Positions 35,012-44,063 of a stretch of 64,000 bases of DNA are shown one piece after another. The stretch covers positions 1-64,000 of the forward strand of contig DAIQOI010000007.1 of the NCBI GenBank assembly GCA_036787955.1, in the 5' to 3' direction. The notes below the pieces were generated by a model, which worked only from the letters and a program-made list of their open reading frames with translations, was not told where the DNA came from and made no database searches. The position numbers and the translations under genes are program-made. The stretch is from UBA2336 sp036787955 (GTDB taxonomy: Bacteria; Bacteroidota; Bacteroidia; Cytophagales; Cyclobacteriaceae). Numbering within the stretch: position 1 is the first letter of the stretch; each line of letters begins with the position of its first letter.

Positions 35012-36703
35012 ATGAAAACAAAACGCATCTTTCTATATCTTTTATTCTTTGCTGCCGGCCTTGTTGCCAGCTGGCTTTTTACCAAATCCGGTAAAGAACA
35101 ATCGCACGAACATGAGCAGGCTATTGCACAACAATATACCTGCTCCATGCACCCGCAAATACGCCAAAACGGACCAGGGAAATGTCCGCTGTGTGGCATG
35201 GATCTGATTCCGGTAACCACTACATCCGAAAACACCAACCCCTACATACATCAGCTAACCGAATCTGACAGGGTGGCTGCGGGCGTGCAGACAGTAAAAG
35301 TGAAACGGGCACCCGCTTCGGCAGAAATCCATTTAACAGGAAAAATAGCAGTAAATGAAGAGCGGCTTTCTGCCATTACCGCCAAGTTTCCCGGACGCAT
35401 TGAACAGTTATTCATCAGCGCGGAAGGACAGACGGTACGGGCAGGTGACAAACTGGCACTTATCTATTCACCTGAGCTCATAACAGCACAACAAGAGCTG
35501 TTGGAAGCCAAAAAGCTTGTTGATGTCTCGCCGGAGCTGTATCAGGCCGCCCGTAACAAACTGCGTCTTTGGAAATTGAATGACCGGCAAATTGATGCCA
35601 TCGAAGCGGCAAATCAGGTAAGGGAACTTTTTGAAGTATATGCCGATGTAAGCGGTGTCATTATCCGGCGCCTGGTAAGTGCTGGCGATTATGTGAACAC
35701 TGGCAGTGCGCTGATGGAGGTTGCCGGCCTGCACAACCTGTGGGTGGTACTCGATGCCTTCGAAACCGACCTTCCCTGGATACAGAAGGGCTCTGCCATA
35801 CATTTCAACACTCCTGCCCTGCCCGGTCAAAGCTTCACAGCCATTGTAAAACACATTAACCCGGTTATTGACGCAATTACACGAACCACACAGGTACGCG
35901 CCGAGATAAACAATACCACCATGTTATTGAAACCCGAAATGCTGGTGAATGCAACCATGCGCGTAAAATTACCCGGTAAATCGGATGTGCTGGTTATACC
36001 GGCCTCAGCGATTTTATGGACGGGGCCCCGATCGGTGGTGTACGTGAGGCACAGCGATACCCACCCAGCCTATGAAATACGCGAAATAACCTTAGGCCCG
36101 AAGATGAACAACCTGTATATAGTAGAAAGCGGGCTGGAAGAAGGTGAGGAAGTGGTAGCCGAGGGGACTTTTGCCGTTGATGCATCGGCCCAACTCACCG
36201 GCCGATACAGCATGATGAACCGACCGGCTCAAGGTAGCGGGGTGTCTTCAAAGTTCCGGGAACAATTGTCGGGAGTACTCTCTGCCTACTATGCTGTAAA
36301 AAATGCACTTGTGGCATCCGATAAAGACAAAGCTGCCGATGGAGCAACTGCTGTGCTGCAGGCCATGAAGGCAGTTAGCCACCAGCCACAGAATGAAGAG
36401 GCAGATAAGACCTGGAAGGAAATAAAAAAGAAGACAGAAACAGCTGCCCGGGCTCTGGAAAAGGCAAAGACACTGGACGAACAACGAAAAGCTTTCGAAG
36501 AACTTTCGGACGCACTGATAGAGGCTGTGGAGAAATTCGGCATCAGTACCGGTAAAGCCTGGAAAGCATACTGCCCGATGGCTTTTGACGATGCGGGAGC
36601 TTACTGGCTGAGCGAATTCGAAGAAATCAAAAACCCGTATTTCGGGGCTTCCATGCTGCGTTGCGGGCTTAATAAAGAGGTGTTCAGGGGCCAAGCTCAT
36701 TGA
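35012..36703 (+). CDS. cusB: CusB-like RND periplasmic adaptor with HMBD and DUF3347 domains
   Basis: 563 residues. The N-terminal anchor IFLYLLFFAAGLVASWLF is followed by a heavy-metal-binding domain YTCSMHPQIRQNGPGKCPLC (residues 47-66). The adaptor core (barrel-sandwich and beta-barrel) covers about 105-400. A C-terminal DUF3347-type helical domain ends in CPMAFDDAGAYWLSEFEE then NPYFGASMLRCG. It completes a Cus-type trans-envelope copper pump with the two genes before it, in the unusual order A-C-B. 13 nt separate it from the TolC-like gene. Confidence 0.92.
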   Translation: MKTKRIFLYLLFFAAGLVASWLFTKSGKEQSHEHEQAIAQQYTCSMHPQIRQNGPGKCPLCGMDLIPVTTTSENTNPYIHQLTESDRVAAGVQTVKVKRAPASAEIHLTGKIAVNEERLSAITAKFPGRIEQLFISAEGQTVRAGDKLALIYSPELITAQQELLEAKKLVDVSPELYQAARNKLRLWKLNDRQIDAIEAANQVRELFEVYADVSGVIIRRLVSAGDYVNTGSALMEVAGLHNLWVVLDAFETDLPWIQKGSAIHFNTPALPGQSFTAIVKHINPVIDAITRTTQVRAEINNTTMLLKPEMLVNATMRVKLPGKSDVLVIPASAILWTGPRSVVYVRHSDTHPAYEIREITLGPKMNNLYIVESGLEEGEEVVAEGTFAVDASAQLTGRYSMMNRPAQGSGVSSKFREQLSGVLSAYYAVKNALVASDKDKAADGATAVLQAMKAVSHQPQNEEADKTWKEIKKKTETAARALEKAKTLDEQRKAFEELSDALIEAVEKFGISTGKAWKAYCPMAFDDAGAYWLSEFEEIKNPYFGASMLRCGLNKEVFRGQAH

Positions 36704-36750
36704 GCAGTGAAGCTGTGTTTAAACGGTTGTTGGGCAGCGAAGTGTACCGA

Positions 36751-36825
36751 AGCGATCGCTGATTTGGTATATAAACCAAAAGTGTACAGGGGCGAAGGTT
36801 AAAATCGCGGAAGCGAAATAACCTT
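36751..36825. other. Cluster of three RNA dyads between convergent genes
   Basis: AGCGATCGCT (36751-36760) is a perfect palindrome. TTTGGT 36763-36768 pairs with ACCAAA 36775-36780. AAGGTTA 36795-36801 pairs with TAACCTT 36819-36825, and inside it TCGC 36805-36808 pairs with GCGA 36813-36816 around a GGAA tetraloop of GNRA type. No U-run follows. This may end or protect the convergent transcripts of the copper block and the Lon-domain gene. Confidence 0.45.
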
Positions 36826-36855
36826 ACGTACAAGGTGGTGAAACATATTCAGGCG

Positions 36856-37443
36856 TTAATTCCACTGATACACATCCCTGCTTTTCTGTTCGGCATCCAG
36901 CAGGCGCATCTGCCAGGTGAGCTGCTGCAACAGGAATTGCTCACGATGGCTGTTTTCGAGGTTTAAAAAACGGTAGCGCTCAGCTGCATCGAGGTTGATG
37001 AGCTGGGCAACGGTATAGATGCTGAAAAAGGCCTCGTGTCGGGTAATGTTGCGCCTCACCATGTATTTGCGGAACAGTTCGCTCAGCCGGGCGCCCGGCA
37101 ATTCCTGTTGATCTACTTTACGGAACTGAACTGTGCCGCCCGGGTACATTTTTCTTTTAAAATTGCGATACAGGGTATGCATGGTAAAAACATCTTCGCA
37201 CTTCACCACAATATCCGATTCACCACCCGGATAACGCTTGAGTACGCTCTCCAACTTCATCCACGAACCTATGCGGGCCTTATTCATTTCGTGGTTAAAA
37301 TAGATACCAAAACCAATGTCGTGCTGTTCGGCATCCTGCAGCAATTGCCGGTAGCGCGGCTCAAAAATATGCAGGGGCACCAGTTCGCCCGGAAGGGGCA
37401 AAATGGCCAGCGGAAACATGGGTACCAGTTGTATTTCCTGCAT
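36856..37443 (-). CDS. Stand-alone Lon substrate-binding-domain protein
   Basis: 195-residue cytoplasmic protein. VPMFPLAILPLPGELVPLHIFEPRY is the standard N-terminal segment of the Lon substrate-binding domain; no AAA or protease domain follows. The C-terminal half is helical. Such proteins occur widely in Bacteroidota with no proven role. ATG 37443 is chosen over 37485, because the usual MQEIQLVPMFPL start follows it. It lies 49 nt after apt on the same strand. Confidence 0.85.
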   Translation of the reverse strand: MQEIQLVPMFPLAILPLPGELVPLHIFEPRYRQLLQDAEQHDIGFGIYFNHEMNKARIGSWMKLESVLKRYPGGESDIVVKCEDVFTMHTLYRNFKRKMYPGGTVQFRKVDQQELPGARLSELFRKYMVRRNITRHEAFFSIYTVAQLINLDAAERYRFLNLENSHREQFLLQQLTWQMRLLDAEQKSRDVYQWN

Positions 37444-37492
37444 TGGTTTTCTTAACAACTTAAATCGGCATTTTGTTACCCGCAAGGTATCA

Positions 37493-38038
37493 TTAAAACT
37501 TTACAAGGTATCCGGGTTGAACCCCGTATTTCCGGCGGATGGTCTCTTCGCCCGGCAGAAAACCCAGGTTCACCAGAAAGGAAAAACCTGCTACTACTCC
37601 CTTGAGTTTCTGCACCAGTGCGGCAGCGGCACTCGCTGTCCCGCCTGTGGCCAGCAGGTCGTCATGGATAAGCACACGCCACCCGGGTTGCAGGGCATCT
37701 TCGTGCATCTCTACCGATGAGGTACCGTATTCCAGCGCATAGCTTTCGCTTACTGTGCGGTAGGGAAGCTTGCCCAACTTGCGCACCGGCACAAAGGCAC
37801 AATTGAGGTGATACGCCAGCACACTACCGAAAATAAAGCCACGTGCTTCAATGGCCACCACAGCATCGGGCTTTACCGATGCGGCATGGTTCAGTAATGC
37901 GTCTGTTGCTTCGCGCATAAGCAGCGGATCGGTTAAAACCGGTGTAATGTCTTTAAATACAATACCCGGTTTCGGGTAATCAGGTATATCGCGGATGATT
38001 CGCTTTAGTTTTTCTTCCAGTGCACGGTTAAAAATCAT
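37493..38038 (-). CDS. apt: Adenine phosphoribosyltransferase
   Basis: 181 residues. PDYPKPGIVFKDITPVL near residue 19 and VAIEARGFIFGS near 60 are Apt signatures. The PRPP-binding motif is VLIHDDLLATGGTA near 123. It salvages adenine to AMP. Divergent from osmC, 58 bp apart. Confidence 0.95.
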   Translation of the reverse strand: MIFNRALEEKLKRIIRDIPDYPKPGIVFKDITPVLTDPLLMREATDALLNHAASVKPDAVVAIEARGFIFGSVLAYHLNCAFVPVRKLGKLPYRTVSESYALEYGTSSVEMHEDALQPGWRVLIHDDLLATGGTASAAAALVQKLKGVVAGFSFLVNLGFLPGEETIRRKYGVQPGYLVKF

Positions 38039-38071
38039 GATGCAAGTTGGCTAAATCACGGTAAAGTAACC

Positions 38072-38079
38072 TAATTTTG
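38072..38079 (+). promoter_or_regulatory. -7 box TAATTTTG of the osmC gene
   Basis: Exact TAnnTTTG match 17 nt before the ATG at 38097, with TTGG at 38047-38050 at about the -33 distance. Confidence 0.5.
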
Positions 38080-38096
38080 AACACATCGGAAAAGAC

Positions 38097-38504
38097 ATGA
38101 AAATCATTACACGCATGCTGGAAGACGAGGTGTACGAAGCCGCGAATGCTTCCGGCCACACTGTGCGCATCGACATGCGCGAGGCGTCTGTGAAAACTAA
38201 CCAGTCGCCCGTAGAGCTGCTCCTGTCCTCTCTGTCGGCATGCGCAGCAGTAGATATTGTAATCATGCTGAAGAAGCGCAGGAAGACCATTCACCAGTTC
38301 ACAATTGAAACCACGGGTGTTCGCAAGGACGATCCGCCACGCAGATTCACGGATATTCACTGTCTTTTCCGCATCAGCTCACCCGATGTTACGGAACAGG
38401 AGCTTCAGAAAGTAGCTGCTTTATCGCTGGAAAAATATTGCTCTGTGGCTGCCACGCTCAACAGCAAAATTACTTTTTCGGCACAAATCGACCGTCCGCA
38501 ATAA
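38097..38504 (+). CDS. OsmC family protein
   Basis: 135 residues. SPVELLLSSLSACAAVDIVIML near residue 38 carries the first conserved Cys, and LEKYCSVAATL near 115 the second. OsmC/Ohr proteins reduce organic hydroperoxides with this Cys pair, though this short YhfA-like group is less well characterised. Its 3' end overlaps the convergent hutI gene by 35 bp. Confidence 0.88.
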   Translation: MKIITRMLEDEVYEAANASGHTVRIDMREASVKTNQSPVELLLSSLSACAAVDIVIMLKKRRKTIHQFTIETTGVRKDDPPRRFTDIHCLFRISSPDVTEQELQKVAALSLEKYCSVAATLNSKITFSAQIDRPQ

Positions 38505-39744
38505 TTTCTCCGTTCAGGATTATCGTGTCTGTAAGGCGGCTTCCGTAGGCATAGGGCAGGTAAGCCACCGAAGGCATGGGCACGGTTATAAAAAGGTTGG
38601 CCTGCTTGCCGCGCGTGATGGAACCATGCGTAGTTTGCAGTTCCAGTGCACAGGCGGTGTTGATAGTTGCGGCATTGATTGCCTCCTCAGGTGTTAATCG
38701 CATCTGAATACAGGCCAGCGCGAGCATGAGCGGCATGTTTCCTGTGGGACAACTGCCAGGGTTATAATCGGAAGCAATGCCTAGCGGAAGGCCTGCATCA
38801 ATGATTTTACGACCGGGCGCCTGCGACAGGCGCAGAAAAAAAGCAGCACCGGGCAATGCCACAGGTATGGTGTTACTATGGCGCAACGCCTCAATTTCTT
38901 CATCACCTGTTTGTTCGAGGTGGTCCACGCTCAGTGCTCCTGTTTTAACACCTACCTGCACACCTCCTGAGCGGGCCAGCTGGTTGGCATGAAGGCGGGG
39001 TTTCATGCCGTAGCGTTTGCCCGCCTCTACAATGCGTTCCGTTTCATCGGGCGTAAAAAAACCCTCTTCACAGAACACATCAATGTAATCAGCCAGTCTT
39101 TCTTCGGCTACTGCCGGGATCATATCCCGGATAATCAGTTCAATGTAATCAGCTTTGCTGTAGCCTTCGGGCACCGCATGTGCTCCCAGGAAGGTGGTCT
39201 TTACGGTAAGCGGTGTTTCACGGCCGATGCGCCTGGCCACGCGCAGCATTTTTATTTCGTCTTTGAGCGTGAGTCCGTAACCGCTTTTTATCTCCACCGC
39301 TCCGGTGCCGGTACCGATGATCTCCCATGCACGGGGCAGCGAGCGTTCCAGCAGTTCGTCTTCAGAAAGCTGCTGCAATTTGCGGGCGCTGTTCAGAATG
39401 CCTCCGCCACGGGCAGCTATTTCGGCATAGGTGGCACCTTTTATTTTCATCACAAATTCTTCTTCGCGTGGTGCAGCAAACACAAGGTGAGTGTGCGAAT
39501 CCACAAAGGCAGGAAAAACAAAACAGCCTGGCGCCCGGATATGGTGCCTGGCTTCCAGGTTATTCGGCAGATTTATTACAGAACCATAGTCCTGAATCCG
39601 GCCTGAGGCGATTGTCAGGTAGGCATTGGGCAGAACCGGCAGGTGTGCCATTTCCTTGCCCCTGAGCACACTGGTAGCACCTTCGCGCACCTGTACCAGG
39701 GTGGCGTGGGTAATGAGGATATCGCAATGCTGCTTATTTGCCAA
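38470..39744 (-). CDS. hutI: Imidazolonepropionase
   Basis: 424-residue metal-dependent amidohydrolase of histidine breakdown. FVDSHTHLVFAAPREEEF near residue 80 holds the metal His-x-His, and later ARGGGILNSAR, KSGYGL and DHLEQTGDEE are typical. It opens the imidazolone ring to give formiminoglutamate. The start is TTG at 39744; an in-frame TAG lies 9 nt upstream and no ATG is near. It overlaps the preceding gene by 11 bp. hutH and hutU are not in the window. Confidence 0.93.
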   Translation of the reverse strand: MANKQHCDILITHATLVQVREGATSVLRGKEMAHLPVLPNAYLTIASGRIQDYGSVINLPNNLEARHHIRAPGCFVFPAFVDSHTHLVFAAPREEEFVMKIKGATYAEIAARGGGILNSARKLQQLSEDELLERSLPRAWEIIGTGTGAVEIKSGYGLTLKDEIKMLRVARRIGRETPLTVKTTFLGAHAVPEGYSKADYIELIIRDMIPAVAEERLADYIDVFCEEGFFTPDETERIVEAGKRYGMKPRLHANQLARSGGVQVGVKTGALSVDHLEQTGDEEIEALRHSNTIPVALPGAAFFLRLSQAPGRKIIDAGLPLGIASDYNPGSCPTGNMPLMLALACIQMRLTPEEAINAATINTACALELQTTHGSITRGKQANLFITVPMPSVAYLPYAYGSRLTDTIILNGEIIADGRFVPKK

Positions 39745-40786
39745 AGGCCTCTACTGAATAATCGAGGTTGGTGCCAAAAACAGGAATGCTGATTTTAAGC
39801 AGGGCATAAAAGGTTTTACCTTCCACCCCGGGCCGGTACCCGATTTCCCCGCCATAGGCCCATGAAAACTGGCGGTTGAATTTTCCTTCAATACCGGCAC
39901 GGATGCCAAAACTTTTTAAATCAACCGGTGCTACGCTATATGAACGGCGTTCGGTGAGTATGGGCTGGCCGCCCGTATCGCGTGGTGTATACACAATGTT
40001 GTCCAGTCGCAGTGAGGGCGCATACATCAGGTCGAAGAACACAGTAAGAATCAGATCATCTACGCCCGGTTCGAACTTGTCGAACTGAACGGCCACGTTG
40101 CGTATCCACGTCATCGAACCACCCAGGTATAAACTTTTTGAGGCGATGTTGGTAAATAAATCGGCTGTGGTGGTGTAATCAGACAGAGCAACACCATCAC
40201 CGCTGACGAAGTTGGAATAACTGATGCCCTGGTCATCCATTACCCGATTCAGGTGTATGCCGCTGTCCCAGATGAAGCCACCCAGGCGTGCACCGTATAT
40301 TTTACGCACCTTACAGGGTATTTCCGCGCTAAGCGGAACACGAGCCGCCCATTTATTCCCTTTGTAACTGCTTTTGTACAGGAACATTTTGGTTTTTGAG
40401 CTCTCCTCGAAATCGCGCACGTGCCAGTTTATACCAAACTCGTAGTAGTTAAATACCTGAATGCTGTTGTCTGTATCCGAGGTTTTAGCAGCCAGGTCGC
40501 GTGTAAAGTCATAAAATTTCTGGCTGTAGGTTTTGCGGAAATGCGCTTTGAAATCCACCTTGTCCTGCAGGTAGTACTGTGCTTCCATGCCAAAGCCGGC
40601 ATTGATGTTGGTGGCGAACAATTCGCCATAGAAGGGCTGAAGATGAACAAACAGCTTATTTACCGAATAGGGTTCATCGTAAATTTCCTCATAGGTAACG
40701 GCTGTTTTATCTTTACGTTCACCCTGCGCCAAAACAACTGCCGGAACGACCAGCGCAGCAAGCAAAAAGTGCAGAAAACGATTCAT
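39734..40786 (-). CDS. Predicted outer-membrane beta-barrel protein, function unknown
   Basis: 350 residues with a clear signal peptide (FLHFLLAALVVPAVVLAQG). The rest alternates polar and aromatic residues in strands (FYGELFATNINAGFGMEAQY, then VFNYYEFGINWHVRDFEE), and the C-terminus (FGTNLDYSVEAFGK) fits a barrel rather than a soluble fold. I do not recognise a family. ATG 40786 is chosen for the signal peptide; the frame is open to 40858. It overlaps hutI, possibly as a cotranscribed pair. Confidence 0.7.
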   Translation of the reverse strand: MNRFLHFLLAALVVPAVVLAQGERKDKTAVTYEEIYDEPYSVNKLFVHLQPFYGELFATNINAGFGMEAQYYLQDKVDFKAHFRKTYSQKFYDFTRDLAAKTSDTDNSIQVFNYYEFGINWHVRDFEESSKTKMFLYKSSYKGNKWAARVPLSAEIPCKVRKIYGARLGGFIWDSGIHLNRVMDDQGISYSNFVSGDGVALSDYTTTADLFTNIASKSLYLGGSMTWIRNVAVQFDKFEPGVDDLILTVFFDLMYAPSLRLDNIVYTPRDTGGQPILTERRSYSVAPVDLKSFGIRAGIEGKFNRQFSWAYGGEIGYRPGVEGKTFYALLKISIPVFGTNLDYSVEAFGK

Positions 40787-40893
40787 GGGCGGTTGGTAAA
40801 GGTTGGTAAAATTAATCAAATTATCGGTTTGAACACGGTTACGTAACCCCCTGTGCATGACCGATGTATGATTAAGCCCGATTTTGTGTTGTT

Positions 40894-42333
40894 TTAAGGG
40901 GTCGCGGCACGTGCCTGAAGCTGTTCTTCCAGTTCCTGGATGCGCCTGATGTATTCTTTTTCCTTTCGGGCCATTTCTTCCTGGGTGGCAGCCAGTTCTT
41001 CCATGTTCTGGCGCATTTCCTCTTCCTGTGCCCGCATTTCTTCGGCCTGCTGCTGGGTACGCTCCAGCAGCATCCGGGTATTTTCATTTACCTGAACGGA
41101 GGCCAGGGTGGCCGCAATGCTTTGGGCAAATTTTTCGATGAGCTCAATTTCATGCGCATCATATACAGAAAAGGAGGCCAGCTCCATCACACCCATAACC
41201 CGTTCATCGGTTTTTAGCGGCACCAGCAATATGCAGTTAGGATTGGCTTCGCCCAATCCGGACGTGATGTGCACATAATCATCGGGAACTTTGGTGATAA
41301 AAATTTTTTCTGCTTCCAGAAAGCACTGTCCCACCAACCCCTGGCCAACATCAATGCTTTTTGTTATAAATTTCTTTCGCTCAAATGCATAAGCAGCCAC
41401 CAGCTCAAGGTACTGGTTTCTGCCATCTTCGTCTTGCCGATGCAAAAACAAGCCCCCCTGGTTACTTTTGGTAAAGGTGACCACAAATTTTATGATCCGA
41501 TCGTATAGCTCGGATGAATTGCTGGTGGATCGTAAAATTTCACCAATCTGTGCCAATCCGGATGCAGCACGGTTTCTGCGGGCTTCTGTTTCTGCACTGC
41601 TGCGCAACTTGTTGCGCATGGTGTTTAGCTTTGAGGCCAGTGCCTCATCGTTGATGTCGGTAAGTTCGGCCTGGTAATTACCGGCTGAAATGGCCTCCAT
41701 GAACTGCGTGAGCATCTGGCTGCGTGCCTTTTCGTTCTCCAATGTTTCGGCATGCAGTTTTTCACTTCTCCGGTAACGCCATTGCATCAACACCACAAAA
41801 CCCAGTGAGGTAAGGCTCAGCAATCCGGCAAATACAAGCCCGGCCAGCCGGAATGAATAGGCCCTGGCGGATAACTTTTCTGCGGTTTCGCCCGCCAGCG
41901 ACAGGCTGTTATCGGCTTCGCTTTGTGCCCGGGCAAGCAATTCAGTTATTTTATCCTTGCTTGTTTCCACATCACCCTGCAGCAGCAGTTCGCTCAACCC
42001 CGTTACGGGCAGCTGCCACGACTTCAGCGCAAGCGCCAGTGTCTCACCTAATGCCATGCCAAGCTGGCCGGCTTGTGCCTGCTCCAGCCGTTGGCTTAAC
42101 TGTACAGCATGTTTCTGTGCATCGGCATAAGCTGCGTTATTGCCTTCGGAAATTTTTCCTCGGATATGCTGAAGCTGGGCAAACTGGTTCATTACCCACA
42201 ACTGCTGTGCTATGCCTTGCTGCTGCAGCCTGACGGAATAAATGATGCAGGCAAAAATGATTGCACATTGGACAATGATGGTTACCAGCAGCCACCTTAC
42301 CTCGCGTACAACTGAAAGCATATTCATAATCAT
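40894..42333 (-). CDS. Membrane GAF sensor without recognised output domain
   Basis: 479 residues. TM1 spans about 14-33, an all-helical periplasmic region 34-160, TM2 about 163-184, a HAMP-like linker 185-255, and a GAF domain about 265-410 (GGLFLHRQDEDGRNQYLELV, then LLVPLKTDERVMGVMELAS). The tail 415-475 is a long Gln/Glu/Met-rich coiled coil. No kinase, cyclase or methyl-accepting domain follows, where relatives often continue into PAS or kinase. ATG overlaps the stop of the binding protein upstream (ATGA), so they are translationally coupled. Confidence 0.85.
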   Translation of the reverse strand: MIMNMLSVVREVRWLLVTIIVQCAIIFACIIYSVRLQQQGIAQQLWVMNQFAQLQHIRGKISEGNNAAYADAQKHAVQLSQRLEQAQAGQLGMALGETLALALKSWQLPVTGLSELLLQGDVETSKDKITELLARAQSEADNSLSLAGETAEKLSARAYSFRLAGLVFAGLLSLTSLGFVVLMQWRYRRSEKLHAETLENEKARSQMLTQFMEAISAGNYQAELTDINDEALASKLNTMRNKLRSSAETEARRNRAASGLAQIGEILRSTSNSSELYDRIIKFVVTFTKSNQGGLFLHRQDEDGRNQYLELVAAYAFERKKFITKSIDVGQGLVGQCFLEAEKIFITKVPDDYVHITSGLGEANPNCILLVPLKTDERVMGVMELASFSVYDAHEIELIEKFAQSIAATLASVQVNENTRMLLERTQQQAEEMRAQEEEMRQNMEELAATQEEMARKEKEYIRRIQELEEQLQARAATP

Positions 42334-44063
42334 CGGATTTCAATTTTTATCAGTTCGCCATTGCGAAACCGGACAAACGGCACGACATTGTTGCTGCGGT
42401 GCGACCCGGAATAGATGACGTCCCTCCCAAATATTGTTTTCGCAGGTGCATCCTGCAGGCTGTGCTGAAAATATACACCACCTTGGTGGAGCAGTTGTCC
42501 GACAAACATCATGAATTCATAGCCTATCCTTGCGTAGTCGGTGTACTGCGTAGCCGCAGATGGTCGTCCGTGAATTCTCATAAACCTGTGTTGAAAATTT
42601 TGCACGGCATCACTGAAAGCCGGCACAAAGTTAGGAGCAAAAAAAACAGTACCCAGTTGCTGGTATTTTTCAAAATCGACCGAAGTCTGATCGAGCCAGG
42701 ATTCCGAACCCAAAATGGTTACCGAATCCTTGCGGGTTTCTACACTGCTGATTACTTTGGTATAGATGAGCGGATCATCGGAAGCTACAAAAATGCAGCC
42801 CAGGCTGTCTTTGGGTAAGGTAAACTGTTTGGGATACTTGAACTCGTCAAACTCCGTGGGTGTAGCCAGTATCGACATGATACGATTGGACTCGGCCCGG
42901 GTAAAATGTTCAATCTGCAAAATACGAAGATTGGTTTCCCTGGCTTTCTTCAGGAAGTTGGCCGCCAGGATTGAATCGCGTTTGGTATCGCCCATAAACA
43001 CCATGCACTTTTTATTGCGACTATATTTATTCAGAAATTCAGCCGATGCCTGCCCGATAACTTCCAGAGAAGGCTGAAAAAGGAACCCATACGGATTGTC
43101 GTTCACCGCATCATAGTTCATCGTTACCGGATTAAACTGATTGATACGGTTCTTGCGCGAAAATTCAGCCACCGGTTTGTTTTCTTCCGGAAACAGCGGG
43201 CCAATGATCAAGTCAACTGCTTTCAGTTCTTCCTTATTCAGCAATTCCTGAATAACTGCCGGATTTCGTTCTGTATCGTAGGCCCGAAGGCTGATGTTGA
43301 TGCCTGTTTTGGCCAGTGAATCCACTGCCAGCTTAATGCCTTCGTATAAATCCAGAACAAACTGGTTGCGCTTGCGAAGTGGGGTTGGTTCGAGGGTAGA
43401 TGTAAGAAAAGGAAACAAAACGGCCACCGTATAAACTTTCTTCTTCACCGTTGGAGGTGCTTCTTCAATAAATTCTGCTTTCTTCCAATGAAACTCATCT
43501 ATCAGACGGGTTAATAGTGCCTGGTCATCAGCAGCCTTTGAGTTGCGCAGCAGCCGTGCCAGGGTGCGGGCTATTGCCTCGTCATCGGGATATTTTTCGT
43601 GCAATGATTTGGCTATGTGCAACTCCTGTACGCCGGCCAATGCCTGTTGCTTCAGGGCATCCCTGTCATTCTGCAGTTTGTTGCTTTTGATTTCACCAAG
43701 AGCCTGCAGACCCTGAAAATAATTTTTCTCATCAAAATAAATCCGGGCCAGCCACAGGTTTACCTCATCTATTTGATTCCATTGCGGGTAGAGGGATTTG
43801 ATCTGCAAAAACATGTCGCGCGCAACGGCACGATAACCCTGATGGTAAGCGCTGAGCGCGTAATAAAAAGATGCATATCGTGAAAACGGATTTCCTTCCT
43901 GATAAGGAATAAGTTCTTTAAAGGCTTCCTGCGCGAGATTATACTTGCCTTCCTTAAATAAGGTTTTGGCATAGCCGTACTTTTGCTGAAAGGACTGTGC
44001 CTGAGCCACGCCCGGTGTGGTCAGCAACAGGAGTAAAACAAATAACGTACGCATACTTTTCAT
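42330..44063 (-). CDS. LpoA-like protein: TPR-like N-terminus plus type I periplasmic binding fold
   Basis: 577 residues with a signal peptide ending near VAQAQ. Residues about 25-180 are helical repeats of TPR type (EGKYNLAQEAFKELIPY, FYYALSAYHQGYRAVARDMF). Residues about 215-577 form a branched-chain amino-acid-binding type domain (YTVAVLFPF, then LYEGIKLAVDSLA, then DLIIGPLFPEE). LpoA of E. coli, an activator of penicillin-binding protein 1A, has this architecture; a ligand sensor is the alternative. Its start overlaps the guaA stop (TGATG) and its stop overlaps the GAF sensor. Confidence 0.82.
   Translation of the reverse strand: MKSMRTLFVLLLLLTTPGVAQAQSFQQKYGYAKTLFKEGKYNLAQEAFKELIPYQEGNPFSRYASFYYALSAYHQGYRAVARDMFLQIKSLYPQWNQIDEVNLWLARIYFDEKNYFQGLQALGEIKSNKLQNDRDALKQQALAGVQELHIAKSLHEKYPDDEAIARTLARLLRNSKAADDQALLTRLIDEFHWKKAEFIEEAPPTVKKKVYTVAVLFPFLTSTLEPTPLRKRNQFVLDLYEGIKLAVDSLAKTGINISLRAYDTERNPAVIQELLNKEELKAVDLIIGPLFPEENKPVAEFSRKNRINQFNPVTMNYDAVNDNPYGFLFQPSLEVIGQASAEFLNKYSRNKKCMVFMGDTKRDSILAANFLKKARETNLRILQIEHFTRAESNRIMSILATPTEFDEFKYPKQFTLPKDSLGCIFVASDDPLIYTKVISSVETRKDSVTILGSESWLDQTSVDFEKYQQLGTVFFAPNFVPAFSDAVQNFQHRFMRIHGRPSAATQYTDYARIGYEFMMFVGQLLHQGGVYFQHSLQDAPAKTIFGRDVIYSGSHRSNNVVPFVRFRNGELIKIEIR

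Noticed and set aside
36751..36760. GCGATCGC inside a palindrome as an HIP1-like element
   Set aside because: HIP1 is a cyanobacterial feature; a single site here is better read as part of the local dyads.
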